64,000 bases of DNA, from NCBI GenBank assembly GCA_965208815.1, contig OZ242357.1, positions 1,798,001 to 1,862,000 on the forward strand, in the 5' to 3' direction. The notes beneath the pieces were generated by a model. It was given only the letters and a program-made list of their open reading frames with translations. It had not been told where the DNA came from and did not search any database. Source of the DNA: Bin55 sp009840545. Its GTDB lineage: Bacteria; Pseudomonadota; Gammaproteobacteria; Pseudomonadales; Azotimanducaceae. The position numbers were made by a program, and so were the translations under genes. Below are positions 51,903-61,261 of this stretch, piece after piece (position 1 is the first letter of the stretch; each line of letters begins with the position of its first letter).

Positions 51903-53845
51903 CAGATCCACACCTTTTCAACTCGACGATACCCGTAGACTAGATGCACCAGACCTCGAGATACAAAAACAGCGGTGAACATCGAAGTGACTATCCCAAT
52001 GGACAACGTTACTGCAAAGCCAGCAATGGGACCACTGCCGATTGTCAGCAGAATCAGCGCTACAAACAGAGTCGTGAGGTTTGCATCCAAGATAGTCAAA
52101 AACGCTCGGTTGTAACCCGCCGGAATAGCCACATGCGGCATTGAGTGTTTCAATTCCTCCCGAATTCGCGAGAAGATCAAGACATTGGCATCGACCGCCA
52201 TTCCAACTGTTAGGACAATGCCTGCAATACCCGGTAAGGTCAATGTTGCCCCTAGCATGGACATGATTGCCACTAGGATTACGAGGTTAAGAGTCAGGGC
52301 GATGTTCGCTACAAATCCAAAAACCTTGTAGTAGACCAGCATGAAGATAAGAACCAGAGCGAACCCAATAGTTACGGCGAGTACGCCACGGTCAATATTC
52401 TCCGCCCCCAAGGAAGCCCCCACCGTACGTTCCTCGACAAAGTACATCGGCGCTGCAAGAGCTCCCGCCCTCAGCAGAAGTGCAAGCTCTCGAGCTTCTT
52501 GTACATCGAGTCCAGTAATTCGCGACTTGTAGCCTAGAGCAGACTCTATGGTGGCAACACTGATAAGGCGACGTTCCGGGACTATTCTTGTCACAGGCGT
52601 CAGTTCCCCATCCACCATTGTGTTCGTAACAACAGGTTTTTGCTCGATAAAGACAATCGCCATGGAGTGACCGACGTTTTCCGAAGTTACGTCGTGCAAT
52701 CGTTCGCCGCCTGTGCTGTCCAAAGTGAAGTTCACCTGTGGAAGACTTGTCTCAGGGTCTCGAGCTTGAATAGCATTGATAACGTTGTCACCCGTTACGA
52801 TGATTTGTTTGTTGATTCGGATTTCACGTCCTTGGTAGGGCAGAATTTCGATCTGAGAAGGCCTGTCTTGTGCTTTGGCCACAAGGTGAAATTCAAGTGT
52901 CGCAAACTTGCCGATAATTCGTTCAGCTTCAGCACTATCTTGTACGCTTGGTAAGTCCACAATTACTCGAGTTCTACCTTGCCGCTGAACCAACGGTTCC
53001 GAGACATTGAGCTCGTTCACCCTACTTCTCAATCCTGTGAGGTTCTGCTCAATCGCAACATCTTCAACCTCTCGCAATCTGTCTTCCGTGATCGTTAGTT
53101 GAATGGCGAAACCTGTCTCGTTGTCCACCTCTTCAAACACATAGTCGGGAGGACCATATTGGTCGGACAAAATTGAGAAAGCAGCAGATCGGCTATCTGC
53201 GGTAGCAAAATACACGAGCAATGAACGGTCTATGAACTCGTTCGAGCCTGCGACATAGCGGATTCCAGCGTCCCGTAAGTCAGAGAGGATCTTGTCACTT
53301 TCGTCCTCAAGTTGGGACTCTATAGCCTGTGTCATGTCAACTTGCAGCACAAAGTGAATGCCACCAGCTAAATCCAATCCCAAAGTCATTGGTTTGCCCC
53401 CGATTCGTTCCAGCCAATCGGGGGTCGTTTCGGCTAGATTCAAAGCAACGACAAACTGGCGGTCCATTCCAGTTGGATTCAGACGTTCTTCCAGCAATGT
53501 CTTGGCGCGCAATTGGTCGGCACTGCTATTCAGTCGAATTAGAGCTATCGAATCAACGCGTTCCGCATCTTTCACCTCCACCCCATTAGCACGAAGGTAA
53601 TCAGCAAACTGCTGAACTGTTGAGTCCCCTATTTGAAATGGAGCACTAGTATCAGCTACAACTGCATTGTCTGTCTGGACCTGAATGGCAGGATCAGGTG
53701 GGAACAGGTTGGGCAAGGCATACACGAGCCCAACCAACACGATCGCCGCGGACACGACATAGCGCCAGGCGGAAACACCACCTTTAGCCCTTGAGGTACC
53801 TTGGGTACCAAAGAGATTCTGTCCGAAGACTTTACTTTCGGGCAT
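51902..53845 (-). CDS. secD: Protein-export membrane protein SecD
   Basis: Larger SecDF subunit of 647 residues. One membrane span is followed by a large periplasmic domain and then the five C-terminal spans. Recognisable segments are G-L-D-L-A-G-G-I-H-F and G-M-A-V-D-A-N-V-L-I-F-S-R-I-R-E-E. Start ATG at 53845 follows the yajC stop codon with no gap. Member of the yajC-secD-secF operon. Confidence 0.96.
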   Translation of the reverse strand: MPESKVFGQNLFGTQGTSRAKGGVSAWRYVVSAAIVLVGLVYALPNLFPPDPAIQVQTDNAVVADTSAPFQIGDSTVQQFADYLRANGVEVKDAERVDSIALIRLNSSADQLRAKTLLEERLNPTGMDRQFVVALNLAETTPDWLERIGGKPMTLGLDLAGGIHFVLQVDMTQAIESQLEDESDKILSDLRDAGIRYVAGSNEFIDRSLLVYFATADSRSAAFSILSDQYGPPDYVFEEVDNETGFAIQLTITEDRLREVEDVAIEQNLTGLRSRVNELNVSEPLVQRQGRTRVIVDLPSVQDSAEAERIIGKFATLEFHLVAKAQDRPSQIEILPYQGREIRINKQIIVTGDNVINAIQARDPETSLPQVNFTLDSTGGERLHDVTSENVGHSMAIVFIEQKPVVTNTMVDGELTPVTRIVPERRLISVATIESALGYKSRITGLDVQEARELALLLRAGALAAPMYFVEERTVGASLGAENIDRGVLAVTIGFALVLIFMLVYYKVFGFVANIALTLNLVILVAIMSMLGATLTLPGIAGIVLTVGMAVDANVLIFSRIREELKHSMPHVAIPAGYNRAFLTILDANLTTLFVALILLTIGSGPIAGFAVTLSIGIVTSMFTAVFVSRGLVHLVYGYRRVEKVWI

Positions 53846-54169
53846 TTAGAGTTCGAGTGTGCCCTTGGGCAGAGAAGCGTTTACAGCACCTTTTTGAAAA
53901 CGAAGTTCGACATTTTTTGACACACGTACGACGACATGGTCATCTTCAACCTTCTTGATGATTCCCATCATTCCGCTGGCCATGATTACTTCATCTCCCG
54001 CGGAAAGTGCGCCCACGAGTTCTTGATGTGCTTTTCGTTGCTTTTGTTGTGGTCGAATCAGAAAGAAGTAGAAGAGCGCAACCATGCCCACCAGCAACGC
54101 AATCGTTATCCAACCTCCACCAGTGCCACCTGCCGGCGCTGCATAATGGACGGTATCAACCAGATTCAT
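53846..54169 (-). CDS. yajC: Sec translocase accessory subunit YajC
   Basis: Small inner-membrane protein of 107 residues with one N-terminal membrane span and a cytoplasmic domain. The family segment F-F-L-I-R-P-Q-Q-K is visible, followed by G-D-E-V-I-M-A-S-G-M-M-G. GGGAG lies seven bases before ATG 54169. First gene of the secDF operon, downstream of queA-tgt. Confidence 0.95.
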   Translation of the reverse strand: MNLVDTVHYAAPAGGTGGGWITIALLVGMVALFYFFLIRPQQKQRKAHQELVGALSAGDEVIMASGMMGIIKKVEDDHVVVRVSKNVELRFQKGAVNASLPKGTLEL

Positions 54170-54303
54170 TTATTTCTCCCGCTTATCGACCGTTGGCTGT
54201 GTGCTAGGGAACGGACCACAACCAGCGAACTATCTTACTCTACGACAACTGACGATGCGGCAAGTCTGCGTCCTTGATTGTGCAGAGATGTTCGCGACAT
54301 AGT

Positions 54304-55416
54304 TCAATCTGAATCGAAGTTCGACAAATCCCAATGGCTACAAGTGTTTCCCACAAACTCAGCCAGAGTTTGCTTGCGAATCGCATCTCGAACGCCACTC
54401 ATGAGTTGGTGGTAGTAGTGCAAGTTGTGAATTGTCATGAGAGTCGGTCCCAGCATTTCGCCTCTCTTGTCCAACAAATGTAGGTACGCTCGAGAGAATT
54501 TCAAGCAAGTCGTGCACGAACAGCTCGAATCCACTGGATTTGGGTCGTCGCGATAGCGAGCATTTCTAATTTTGACGACCCCTTTCGAAGTGAACATATA
54601 CCCATTACGAGCATTTCGCGTCGGTAAAACGCAGTCGAACATGTCAATTCCCAGCTGAACTCCGCGTAGGAGATCTAGCGGAGTTCCAACACCCATGAGA
54701 TAACGTGGATTGTCTGGAGGCATACTTGGCACAAAGGAATCCAGTAGTCTGAACATCTCATCGGGCGACTCTCCAACAGACAATCCGCCAACCGCGTAAC
54801 CGTCAAAGCCAATTTCACGGAGAATTTCCATACTCTCCGTTCTCAAGTCTTCGAACAGACCTCCTTGAACAATTCCAAACAGTGTTCCTGGACCGTTGTA
54901 GGAATTCATGGACCGTTTTGCCCAATCCATTGATCGAAGCATCGACTTCCGGACATCAGCGTGCGGGGCCGGGAAATCGGTGCATTCGTCGAACGCCATC
55001 ACTATGTCGGAGCCCAGCCGTCGTTGAATCGACATCGACTTCTCCGGAGTGAGTCTCAGAAGGTCACCGTTGTAAGGAGATCGAAATGTGACTCCGTCAT
55101 CGTCAACCTTTGCAAGATCACGAAGTGAATGCACTTGAAAGCCACCTGAATCCGTAAGAATCGGTCGATGCCATTGCATGAATTCATGCAATCCGCCTAG
55201 AGAATCGATGATCTCGTCTCCGGGGAGAATCCACAAATGGAATGTGTTGCCCAGGAGCATCTGGGTTCCCACGTCTTCTAATTGGTTAGGAGTCATTCCC
55301 TTAACGGAGCCGTACGTGCCGCACGGCATGAAGACAGGTGTCTCAACAGATCCATGAACAAGATCCAGTCGGCCGACTCGCGCCTGATTGTCTCGCTCAA
55401 GCACTTCAAATTTCAT
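54304..55416 (-). CDS. tgt: Queuine tRNA-ribosyltransferase
   Basis: Exchanges guanine 34 for preQ1 in tRNAs with GUN anticodons. The start is placed at ATG 55416, where M-K-F-E-V-L begins; an upstream in-frame ATG is inside queA. The nucleophilic Asp is in the D-C-V-L-P-T-R-N-A-R-N-G segment, the other active-site Asp in D-S-G-G-F-Q, and the zinc is held by C-S-C-T-T-C and a later His. It overlaps the last 11 bases of queA, so the two are coupled. Confidence 0.96.
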   Translation of the reverse strand: MKFEVLERDNQARVGRLDLVHGSVETPVFMPCGTYGSVKGMTPNQLEDVGTQMLLGNTFHLWILPGDEIIDSLGGLHEFMQWHRPILTDSGGFQVHSLRDLAKVDDDGVTFRSPYNGDLLRLTPEKSMSIQRRLGSDIVMAFDECTDFPAPHADVRKSMLRSMDWAKRSMNSYNGPGTLFGIVQGGLFEDLRTESMEILREIGFDGYAVGGLSVGESPDEMFRLLDSFVPSMPPDNPRYLMGVGTPLDLLRGVQLGIDMFDCVLPTRNARNGYMFTSKGVVKIRNARYRDDPNPVDSSCSCTTCLKFSRAYLHLLDKRGEMLGPTLMTIHNLHYYHQLMSGVRDAIRKQTLAEFVGNTCSHWDLSNFDSD

Positions 55417-56422
55417 GCTTCTCGCACCACATGGCATCGCCGTAGCTAAAGAACCGGTACTTTTTTTCTACGGCAACCTTGTACGCATGCATCACGCGAT
55501 CGAATCCCGCGAATGCACATACCAGCATGATCAAGGTCGATTCTGGTAAGTGAAAGTTGGTTACGAGCGTGTCCACGGAGCAAAACTTGAACCCCGGTGA
55601 GATAAACAGCTGTGTTTCGCCACGATCCTTGCCTGTTGCATTTGCACTCTCGAGTGTCCTGACAACTGTAGTACCAACCGCGACTACTCTTCCCTCGCAA
55701 TTGTCAATTGCGGTGCGTGTGGATTGCGGAATCGAGTAGCGTTCCGAGTGCATGGATACGCTCGATAGATCATTTTCACGTAGTGACTGAAAAGTTCCCG
55801 CACCTATGTGCAACGTGATCGGAACCACACGAATGTTCATGTTCTCAATTTGTTGCATGAGTTCGGCATCAAAGTGAAGACCTGCGGTTGGAGCAGCAAT
55901 GGCACCCTCCTCTCTTGCATAGATCGTCTGATAGCGCTCTTCATCCTCCGGGGTGTCGTTACGCTGGATGTAGTTCGGAAGGGGTACATGTCCGTGTTCG
56001 TCCAAGACTTGCGCCACTGGCGCATCAAAAGCAACTCGATGCAAATCTTCCACCCGTTCAACAAGACGTGCCGAGTATGCGCCAATTTCAACTTCGTGTG
56101 CTTCTTTCAATCCACGACTCGACTTGACGTGACAAAGGGCAACGAACTCCGACTCAATTCTCTCGACCAAGATTTCCGTTCGACCACCGGTTTTCTTAGT
56201 ACCAACAAGTCGAGCTTTGATGACTTTAGTGTCATTAACCACAACCACGTCACCCGGGAGCAACAGGCTAGGTAAGTCACTAAACTGGAGATGGTTCAAA
56301 CTACCTCCCGATACAGCCAAGAGTCTACTTCCAGTACGTTCGTGTGCAGGTTGAGATGCAATCAGTTCCGGGGGAAGTATGTAGTCGAAATCAGATTTTG
56401 TAAAAATCTTCTTCGACATCAT
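55406..56422 (-). CDS. queA: S-adenosylmethionine:tRNA ribosyltransferase-isomerase
   Basis: Converts preQ1 in tRNA to epoxyqueuosine using SAM as ribosyl donor. The frame is open to 56521, but homologues begin M-S-K-K-x-F-T-K-S-D-F-D-Y-x-L-P, which points to the ATG at 56422 or the next codon 56419. Family segments R-L-L, V-N-D-T-K-V-I-K-A-R-L and A-A-P-T-A-G-L-H-F are present. Length about 338 residues, normal for the enzyme. First gene of a queA-tgt unit. Confidence 0.95.
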   Translation of the reverse strand: MMSKKIFTKSDFDYILPPELIASQPAHERTGSRLLAVSGGSLNHLQFSDLPSLLLPGDVVVVNDTKVIKARLVGTKKTGGRTEILVERIESEFVALCHVKSSRGLKEAHEVEIGAYSARLVERVEDLHRVAFDAPVAQVLDEHGHVPLPNYIQRNDTPEDEERYQTIYAREEGAIAAPTAGLHFDAELMQQIENMNIRVVPITLHIGAGTFQSLRENDLSSVSMHSERYSIPQSTRTAIDNCEGRVVAVGTTVVRTLESANATGKDRGETQLFISPGFKFCSVDTLVTNFHLPESTLIMLVCAFAGFDRVMHAYKVAVEKKYRFFSYGDAMWCEKHEI

Positions 56423-56444
56423 TGAGTTCTTTCTGGATTGTCCA

Positions 56445-57290
56445 ATGCTCACGAGATCGCAATACTTAGCCAGAGTGCCCGTTAAGTCCCTTCCACACCG
56501 AGTCAAGCTCGACTTCAGCAATTTTCATTCTGCGAATCGTCGTAATAGATCGCAACTCTCAACTTGGGCTCTTGGCATTGCACTCATGATCACTATTTCA
56601 CTACCAGCAAGCTCCCAAGAAGGCGAGTCACGTTGGGAATCTCGAATAAAGCAATTTGAGGAACAAGATGCGACAAACATGCCACCCGAAGGTGCAGTGT
56701 TGTTCACAGGTAGCTCCAGCATTGTATTTTGGTCAAAGTTAGCGGAAGACATGTCTCCTCTCGCCGTAATAAACCGTGGTTTCGGCGGATCGCAAATGCA
56801 TGAACTCAATGAATTTCGAGACCGTATCGTAACTAATTACAAGCCTCGTGCAATCGTGATCTATGAAGGAGACAACGATGTTGCCGCGGGCAAATCGCCT
56901 GATGAAATCCTTGCGAGCTATGACGATTTCATTCAGCACATCGATGAGAAATTGCCTGAAACTGATGTCTGCTTCATTGCGATCAAGCCCTCGATTCGAC
57001 GAGAGGAAATGTGGCCAGAAATGGAGAAAGTGAATTCTGGATTGCAGGAACGCTCACAGAACCGTGAGGATCTTTGCTACCTCGACATTGCGACTCCGAT
57101 GATGGAGGGTGAAGAATTTGTGCGCCCAGAATTGTTTGTCGGAGATGGACTTCACCTCAACCGCGAGGGCTACGAAGTGTGGGTTGAGGTTATTCGCCCC
57201 GTACTCGTAGAACGCTACGGACCAGAATCGACGAGTCCTGCAACAATGCAAGAACCAACACAACAACTCGGAGAAAATGAAGATGAATGA
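56445..57290 (+). CDS. Secreted SGNH/GDSL-family hydrolase
   Basis: Probable extracytoplasmic esterase-like protein of 281 residues. A hydrophobic signal segment spans about residues 41-55 (A-L-G-I-A-L-M-I-T-I) with an S-S-Q region as a possible cleavage site. SGNH block I is F-T-G-S-S-S with the catalytic Ser, block II has the Gly in N-R-G-F-G-G-S, block III is E-G-D-N-D with the Asn, and block V is D-G-L-H-L-N with Asp and His. All four family residues are kept. The chosen start is ATG 56445, 23 bp from the divergent queA; later starts are possible. It overlaps the DDN-like gene. Confidence 0.85.
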   Translation: MLTRSQYLARVPVKSLPHRVKLDFSNFHSANRRNRSQLSTWALGIALMITISLPASSQEGESRWESRIKQFEEQDATNMPPEGAVLFTGSSSIVFWSKLAEDMSPLAVINRGFGGSQMHELNEFRDRIVTNYKPRAIVIYEGDNDVAAGKSPDEILASYDDFIQHIDEKLPETDVCFIAIKPSIRREEMWPEMEKVNSGLQERSQNREDLCYLDIATPMMEGEEFVRPELFVGDGLHLNREGYEVWVEVIRPVLVERYGPESTSPATMQEPTQQLGENEDE

Positions 57291-57705
57291 CTCAACGATG
57301 CCTAGGTGGATGCGAGAACATGTCCACGAGTACCTGTCGTCCAACGGAGCGAGAGGACACATCTGGAACGGAATCCCTACATTGTTGTTGACCACGACCG
57401 GACGCAGAACAGGAGAATCTCGTCTTATACCCCTGATCTACGGGAAGTATGAGAAAGCGTACGTTGTCGTTGCATCAAAAGGCGGAAGCCCATCACACCC
57501 CTCTTGGTACCTAAATCTGGACAACCAATCAGCTGTTCAAGTTCAAGTAGGAGAACAGAATTTTGATGCGAAGGCACGTACAAGCAACGGAGAAGAACGA
57601 GCTCAACTGTGGGAAATAATGTGTGGAGTTTTCCCAACCTATTCCGAATACCAATCCAAAACTGACCGAGAAATTCCGGTCGTTGTATTGGATCCGATAG
57701 ACTAA
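57277..57705 (+). CDS. DDN-family (deazaflavin-type nitroreductase-like) protein
   Basis: Split-beta-barrel flavin/F420-type protein of 142 residues. Segments L-L-L-T-T-T-G-R-R-T-G, then R-L-I-P-L-I-Y-G, and G-G-S-P-S-H-P-S-W-Y-L-N-L match the deazaflavin-dependent nitroreductase family. Members are best known from actinobacteria using F420; a gammaproteobacterium need not make F420, so the cofactor is uncertain. ATG 57277 overlaps the SGNH stop; ATG 57283 has better spacing from GGAG. Confidence 0.85.
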   Translation: MKMNDSTMPRWMREHVHEYLSSNGARGHIWNGIPTLLLTTTGRRTGESRLIPLIYGKYEKAYVVVASKGGSPSHPSWYLNLDNQSAVQVQVGEQNFDAKARTSNGEERAQLWEIMCGVFPTYSEYQSKTDREIPVVVLDPID

Positions 57706-57783
57706 AGCACACTAATACTGTTTATTTGTATACTATATGGGCGGATGTCTGGCATTCGACCTAGTTCCGAATAATTGGCTCTA

Positions 57784-58560
57784 ATGATGCGCGGAAAGTC
57801 TGTTTACAAACCTCCACTACCTCTAACGATCCATAAACTCAACTATCTCGTCATCGACGATCGGCGAATCGAGATCCACAAGCGCGTCGGAAGACGACGA
57901 CGATCACGAGTCATGCTTTCCTACCACCCCGACGGGATCTTGTTTGTCGATGCTCCTCGCAAAACCACCGATAGGGCACTGCGAATCATCATCTTCCGGA
58001 ACGAACCGTGGTTGAGAAAGGAAATTCAGAAGCACAAGAACGGAGATCTTGTTGTCTATCCAACACAGTATGAGTCTGGACGAGTCCTCTATGTTCTTGG
58101 ATCACCAGCAACACTACGAGTGCGTAAGCAAGACAAGACAACTGTCAATTACCACGATTCGAGCGTGGTGGTCGGAGCTCCGGAGGACGCACCCATTCGA
58201 GCGATTGTTCATGATTGGTATCGAGAATTAGCAAATACCGTGTTCTACGCAACGGTGCGTCGTATTTGTACGTCTACCAATCTATTAGAACAACTTCCCA
58301 CCTGGAAACATAGGTTCATGACTTCTAAATGGGGAAGTTGTAGCTCGTCTGGAACAATGCATCTCAATACACACTTGGTTAAAGTCCCACAACAAGCCAT
58401 CGACATGGTCGTTCTTCACGAACTGTGCCATTTCAAGGAACTGAACCATGGTCCCAAGTTTTACGACCTCATGAACCAATACATGCCCGATTGGAAGAAG
58501 CATGACGCTACACTAGCTAGATTTCAGCAACTTCTACAAGAACCACTAACATATTGCTAA
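57784..58560 (+). CDS. YgjP-like metallopeptidase-domain protein
   Basis: Zinc-dependent hydrolase-like protein of about 258 residues, DUF45/M48-type. The H-E-L-C-H metal site lies near residue 212, followed by N-H-G-P-K-F-Y. It is preceded by K-W-G-S-C-S-S, typical of the family. The frame is open to a TTG at 57775, and ATG 57784 or 57787 is the likely start; no ribosome site is apparent. The basic N-terminus (R-R-R-R-R-S-R) is usual in the family. Function is poorly known, perhaps cofactor or protein processing. Confidence 0.85.
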   Translation: MMRGKSVYKPPLPLTIHKLNYLVIDDRRIEIHKRVGRRRRSRVMLSYHPDGILFVDAPRKTTDRALRIIIFRNEPWLRKEIQKHKNGDLVVYPTQYESGRVLYVLGSPATLRVRKQDKTTVNYHDSSVVVGAPEDAPIRAIVHDWYRELANTVFYATVRRICTSTNLLEQLPTWKHRFMTSKWGSCSSSGTMHLNTHLVKVPQQAIDMVVLHELCHFKELNHGPKFYDLMNQYMPDWKKHDATLARFQQLLQEPLTYC

Positions 58561-59561
58561 GCACGAGCGCAATACCGCTCATAAGAAATGAAGCGGCGCA
58601 ATTTCAAACTACTAACAAGTAAAAATAGTTCTCAACACAATGGCTGTAACAGAACCCGTTCTTAATGCAAAACTAGCTGAAATTCTCCAATCGAGGCACC
58701 CAGCTTGGGACGCTACAAACGTTCATGTTGAATCAACTGGATTGATTGATGGGCACCCTCAATGGCAAGTAGACATTCTCCTTGAGAATCCCCATGGATT
58801 ACCAGTCGCGCTCGAGGCCAAGTTTGAGGAATCCCGATCAGAAATTAGTGCTCAAGTCAAAAGCAGAATTGGAAAGAGAATGTCCACGAGTAGGACTCCA
58901 ATAGAAGGTGGAGTCTCGCTTGTCTATCCAAACTCTCTGAAAGACGGAAGATTGGATCGCATGTCAGGCATGAAGTTTCAGTATGCAGTACATCAACTAA
59001 GTGCGGATCAACGTGTTGTTCGCTTTCCAGAAGAAGACGGTGAGTGGCTCTTGGGTGATGCTGATGAGATTGCAAGTGCAATTGAGATGGTCTCACTGTC
59101 TGAATCCCTCATAGCAGTTAGCGAGAGCCTACTTGAAGAAGGAGTCAAGACGGGGAGCTACCTCCTACGATCTCGTCTTAAAGCATCCGGAGCGACTAGA
59201 GTTGAACTGGGCATTGCAGGCCTCCTCCAACAGGAACAGGGAGATCAGACAATGCGTATGGCAGTCGCAATTCTCATCAATGCGTCTGTGTTCCAATATG
59301 CACTGGAGGAGTCAGGGGCAATCCCTGCAAACCTCGCCGCCAACGACCTTAGAAAAGATCGAGTCCTTGCAAGATGGGATGACATTCTGAATGACAATTA
59401 TTGGCCAGTATTCGGAATTGCAATCGATATTCTCGATCGGATCCCAACAAGAACTGCCAATGACTTGTTGCAATTACTCGATGACACGGCACAGGAGCTA
59501 ATACGAGTCGGCGCAACAAAGTATCACGATCTAGCCGGTCGAATGTTTCAGTCCTTAATAG

Positions 59562-61261
59562 CCTTGATATCCGGTTAAGGTCTGCAGAGGTCGGATTCTA
59601 GATCATTCCATCCAACGCCAGATAGTTTTTGCTCTTGAATGGGACGAGGATGCCGCCACGAACGCCGAGTGTGCGCGAGAGTCGACGGGGAACCGCATAT
59701 TTCGGCGCGACTGCGCGTTGGCGCGCTGGTTTTGCGAGTTTTGGGACGAACCGATTCGCGGAAGAGCGGAACTCTTCGCCGGTACGTGGAACATGTCGCC
59801 GCTACGTCAGTCTCGATGTCGCCCGACGCGGCGCTCAGCTTGCGACGGTCTCCCCGAAGCTGTCCGCGGCATGAAGCAGCCAGGCCAGCTCCCAGTTCGA
59901 GCGCGCGAAGTTCAGATACAGACGACGGCCGGTGCGCACCAGCACGGCCACCGTGCGCATCAGGTGCCGGATGACGTAGCCGAGGCTGCGGCTCCGCGCC
60001 TCCTTGGGCAGCATGCGGTGCTGGACGGCCCGCACCAGCAGCTGGGCGATCAGGGCGCACTCGTAGTACGCCTGGTTCGCCCGGAACCCCATGCAGCGGG
60101 GATGGTGCAGGTTCATCTCCCGCAGCGGGCCCTTGAACGCGTTCTCCTGCCCCTGCTTGCCGCGATGGCGGAGCACCAGCTCCTTCAGGTCGAGATCGTC
60201 GCGCGACACCAGGATCACGGTGTGCCGCGGAAACAGCAGCCGCTCCCCGCCGACCACTTCCTGGCGCACCACCACGTAGGTCTGCATGTTGCGCCACCGC
60301 GTCGGGCGATGCGTGATCAGCGCCGCCCTCTCGTGCTCGTTGATCTCCTCCCAGTCCGCGTCCTCCAGCACCTGTGCCGCCGCGTCCAGGATCGGTCGCT
60401 TGGCGACCTCCGAGGTCACGCTGACCGAGTAGTCCCAGCCCCGGTCCTCGAAGTGCTCCACCACGTCCCTGCGGTAGTAGGCGTTGTCCATGCGCCCCCA
60501 CACCGGAACGCCCGCCAGCAGCGGCTCGACGTCGCGCTCCACCTGCTCGAGCCAGCCGTGGGCGGGATGGGTGTTGCCCGGCCGAAGACGACCGCTCACC
60601 TGGACGTGCCCGACGAAGGCGGCCGCCAGCTGGTAGCCGGTCTCCCCCTGGTAGTCCCTGGCCGCCCCCTCGAAGCGTCCGCCCCGCACCTCGATCTGCG
60701 TGGAGTCCAGAAACAGCGGCACGTAGCCCAGCTCGTCGAGAAAGTGCCGCGCCATCCCCGGAACCACCTCCTGCGCCATCTTGCGGCCCACCGCCCGCAG
60801 CGCGGCGACGTCCGTATCCTCGAAGCGGGCCAGATGCTCCCCCACCCGGCGAGGGCTCGGACGCTCCGTGAGACCCAGCAGCTCGCACGCCGTCCGGTCC
60901 CATCCCAGAACCTCCAGATCCGACAGGGCACCGTTCCCCAGGGCCAGCGAGGCGATCAGCGACCATGTCCGCTCGGCGTCCGGAACCCCCCGTCGCCGTC
61001 GCTTCAGAGAGCGCAGAGAAGAGAGCGCGCGAAACAGATCCAGTCGACGCGCCATGCGCGAAAGAAAGCACAGCCCGCCCGATCCCGTGAGATGGTGATT
61101 GCTGAAATCGACCTCGACGCGACGGGGATTTGTTATCATGCTCATACGCCTCCGGTGCGCACCTGACAGGTGAGTTGTTTGTGTAACGCTATTTTAGCGA
61201 AACGACCTGTTATGAGCGCGCCGGATTTTCTTTGGCAATTTCGCTTAACCGGATATCAAGG
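59562..61261 (-). mobile_element. Insertion sequence copy 2, IS1380-like, 1,700 bp
   Basis: Same element as at 10781, same length and same inverted-repeat ends (CCTTGATATCCGG at 59562, complement ending at 61261). The duplication is CTTAATAG at 59554-59561 and 61262-61269, eight bases. The flanking gene frame is restored only by removing exactly that amount. Differences from copy 1 are few and mostly near the transposase start and the 61.0-61.2 kb end. The transposase points away from the methyltransferase half, so the end next to that half is the promoter-proximal end of the element. Confidence 0.93.
59835..61145 (-). CDS. DDE transposase, IS1380-like (copy 2)
   Basis: Identical in length (436 residues) to copy 1, with the same DDE residues and only a few amino-acid changes near the N-terminus (R-A-L-S-S, S-P-R-R). 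Frame intact. Because both copies are nearly identical while the third locus copy is badly worn, the element appears recently active here. Confidence 0.92.
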   Translation of the reverse strand: MSMITNPRRVEVDFSNHHLTGSGGLCFLSRMARRLDLFRALSSLRSLKRRRRGVPDAERTWSLIASLALGNGALSDLEVLGWDRTACELLGLTERPSPRRVGEHLARFEDTDVAALRAVGRKMAQEVVPGMARHFLDELGYVPLFLDSTQIEVRGGRFEGAARDYQGETGYQLAAAFVGHVQVSGRLRPGNTHPAHGWLEQVERDVEPLLAGVPVWGRMDNAYYRRDVVEHFEDRGWDYSVSVTSEVAKRPILDAAAQVLEDADWEEINEHERAALITHRPTRWRNMQTYVVVRQEVVGGERLLFPRHTVILVSRDDLDLKELVLRHRGKQGQENAFKGPLREMNLHHPRCMGFRANQAYYECALIAQLLVRAVQHRMLPKEARSRSLGYVIRHLMRTVAVLVRTGRRLYLNFARSNWELAWLLHAADSFGETVAS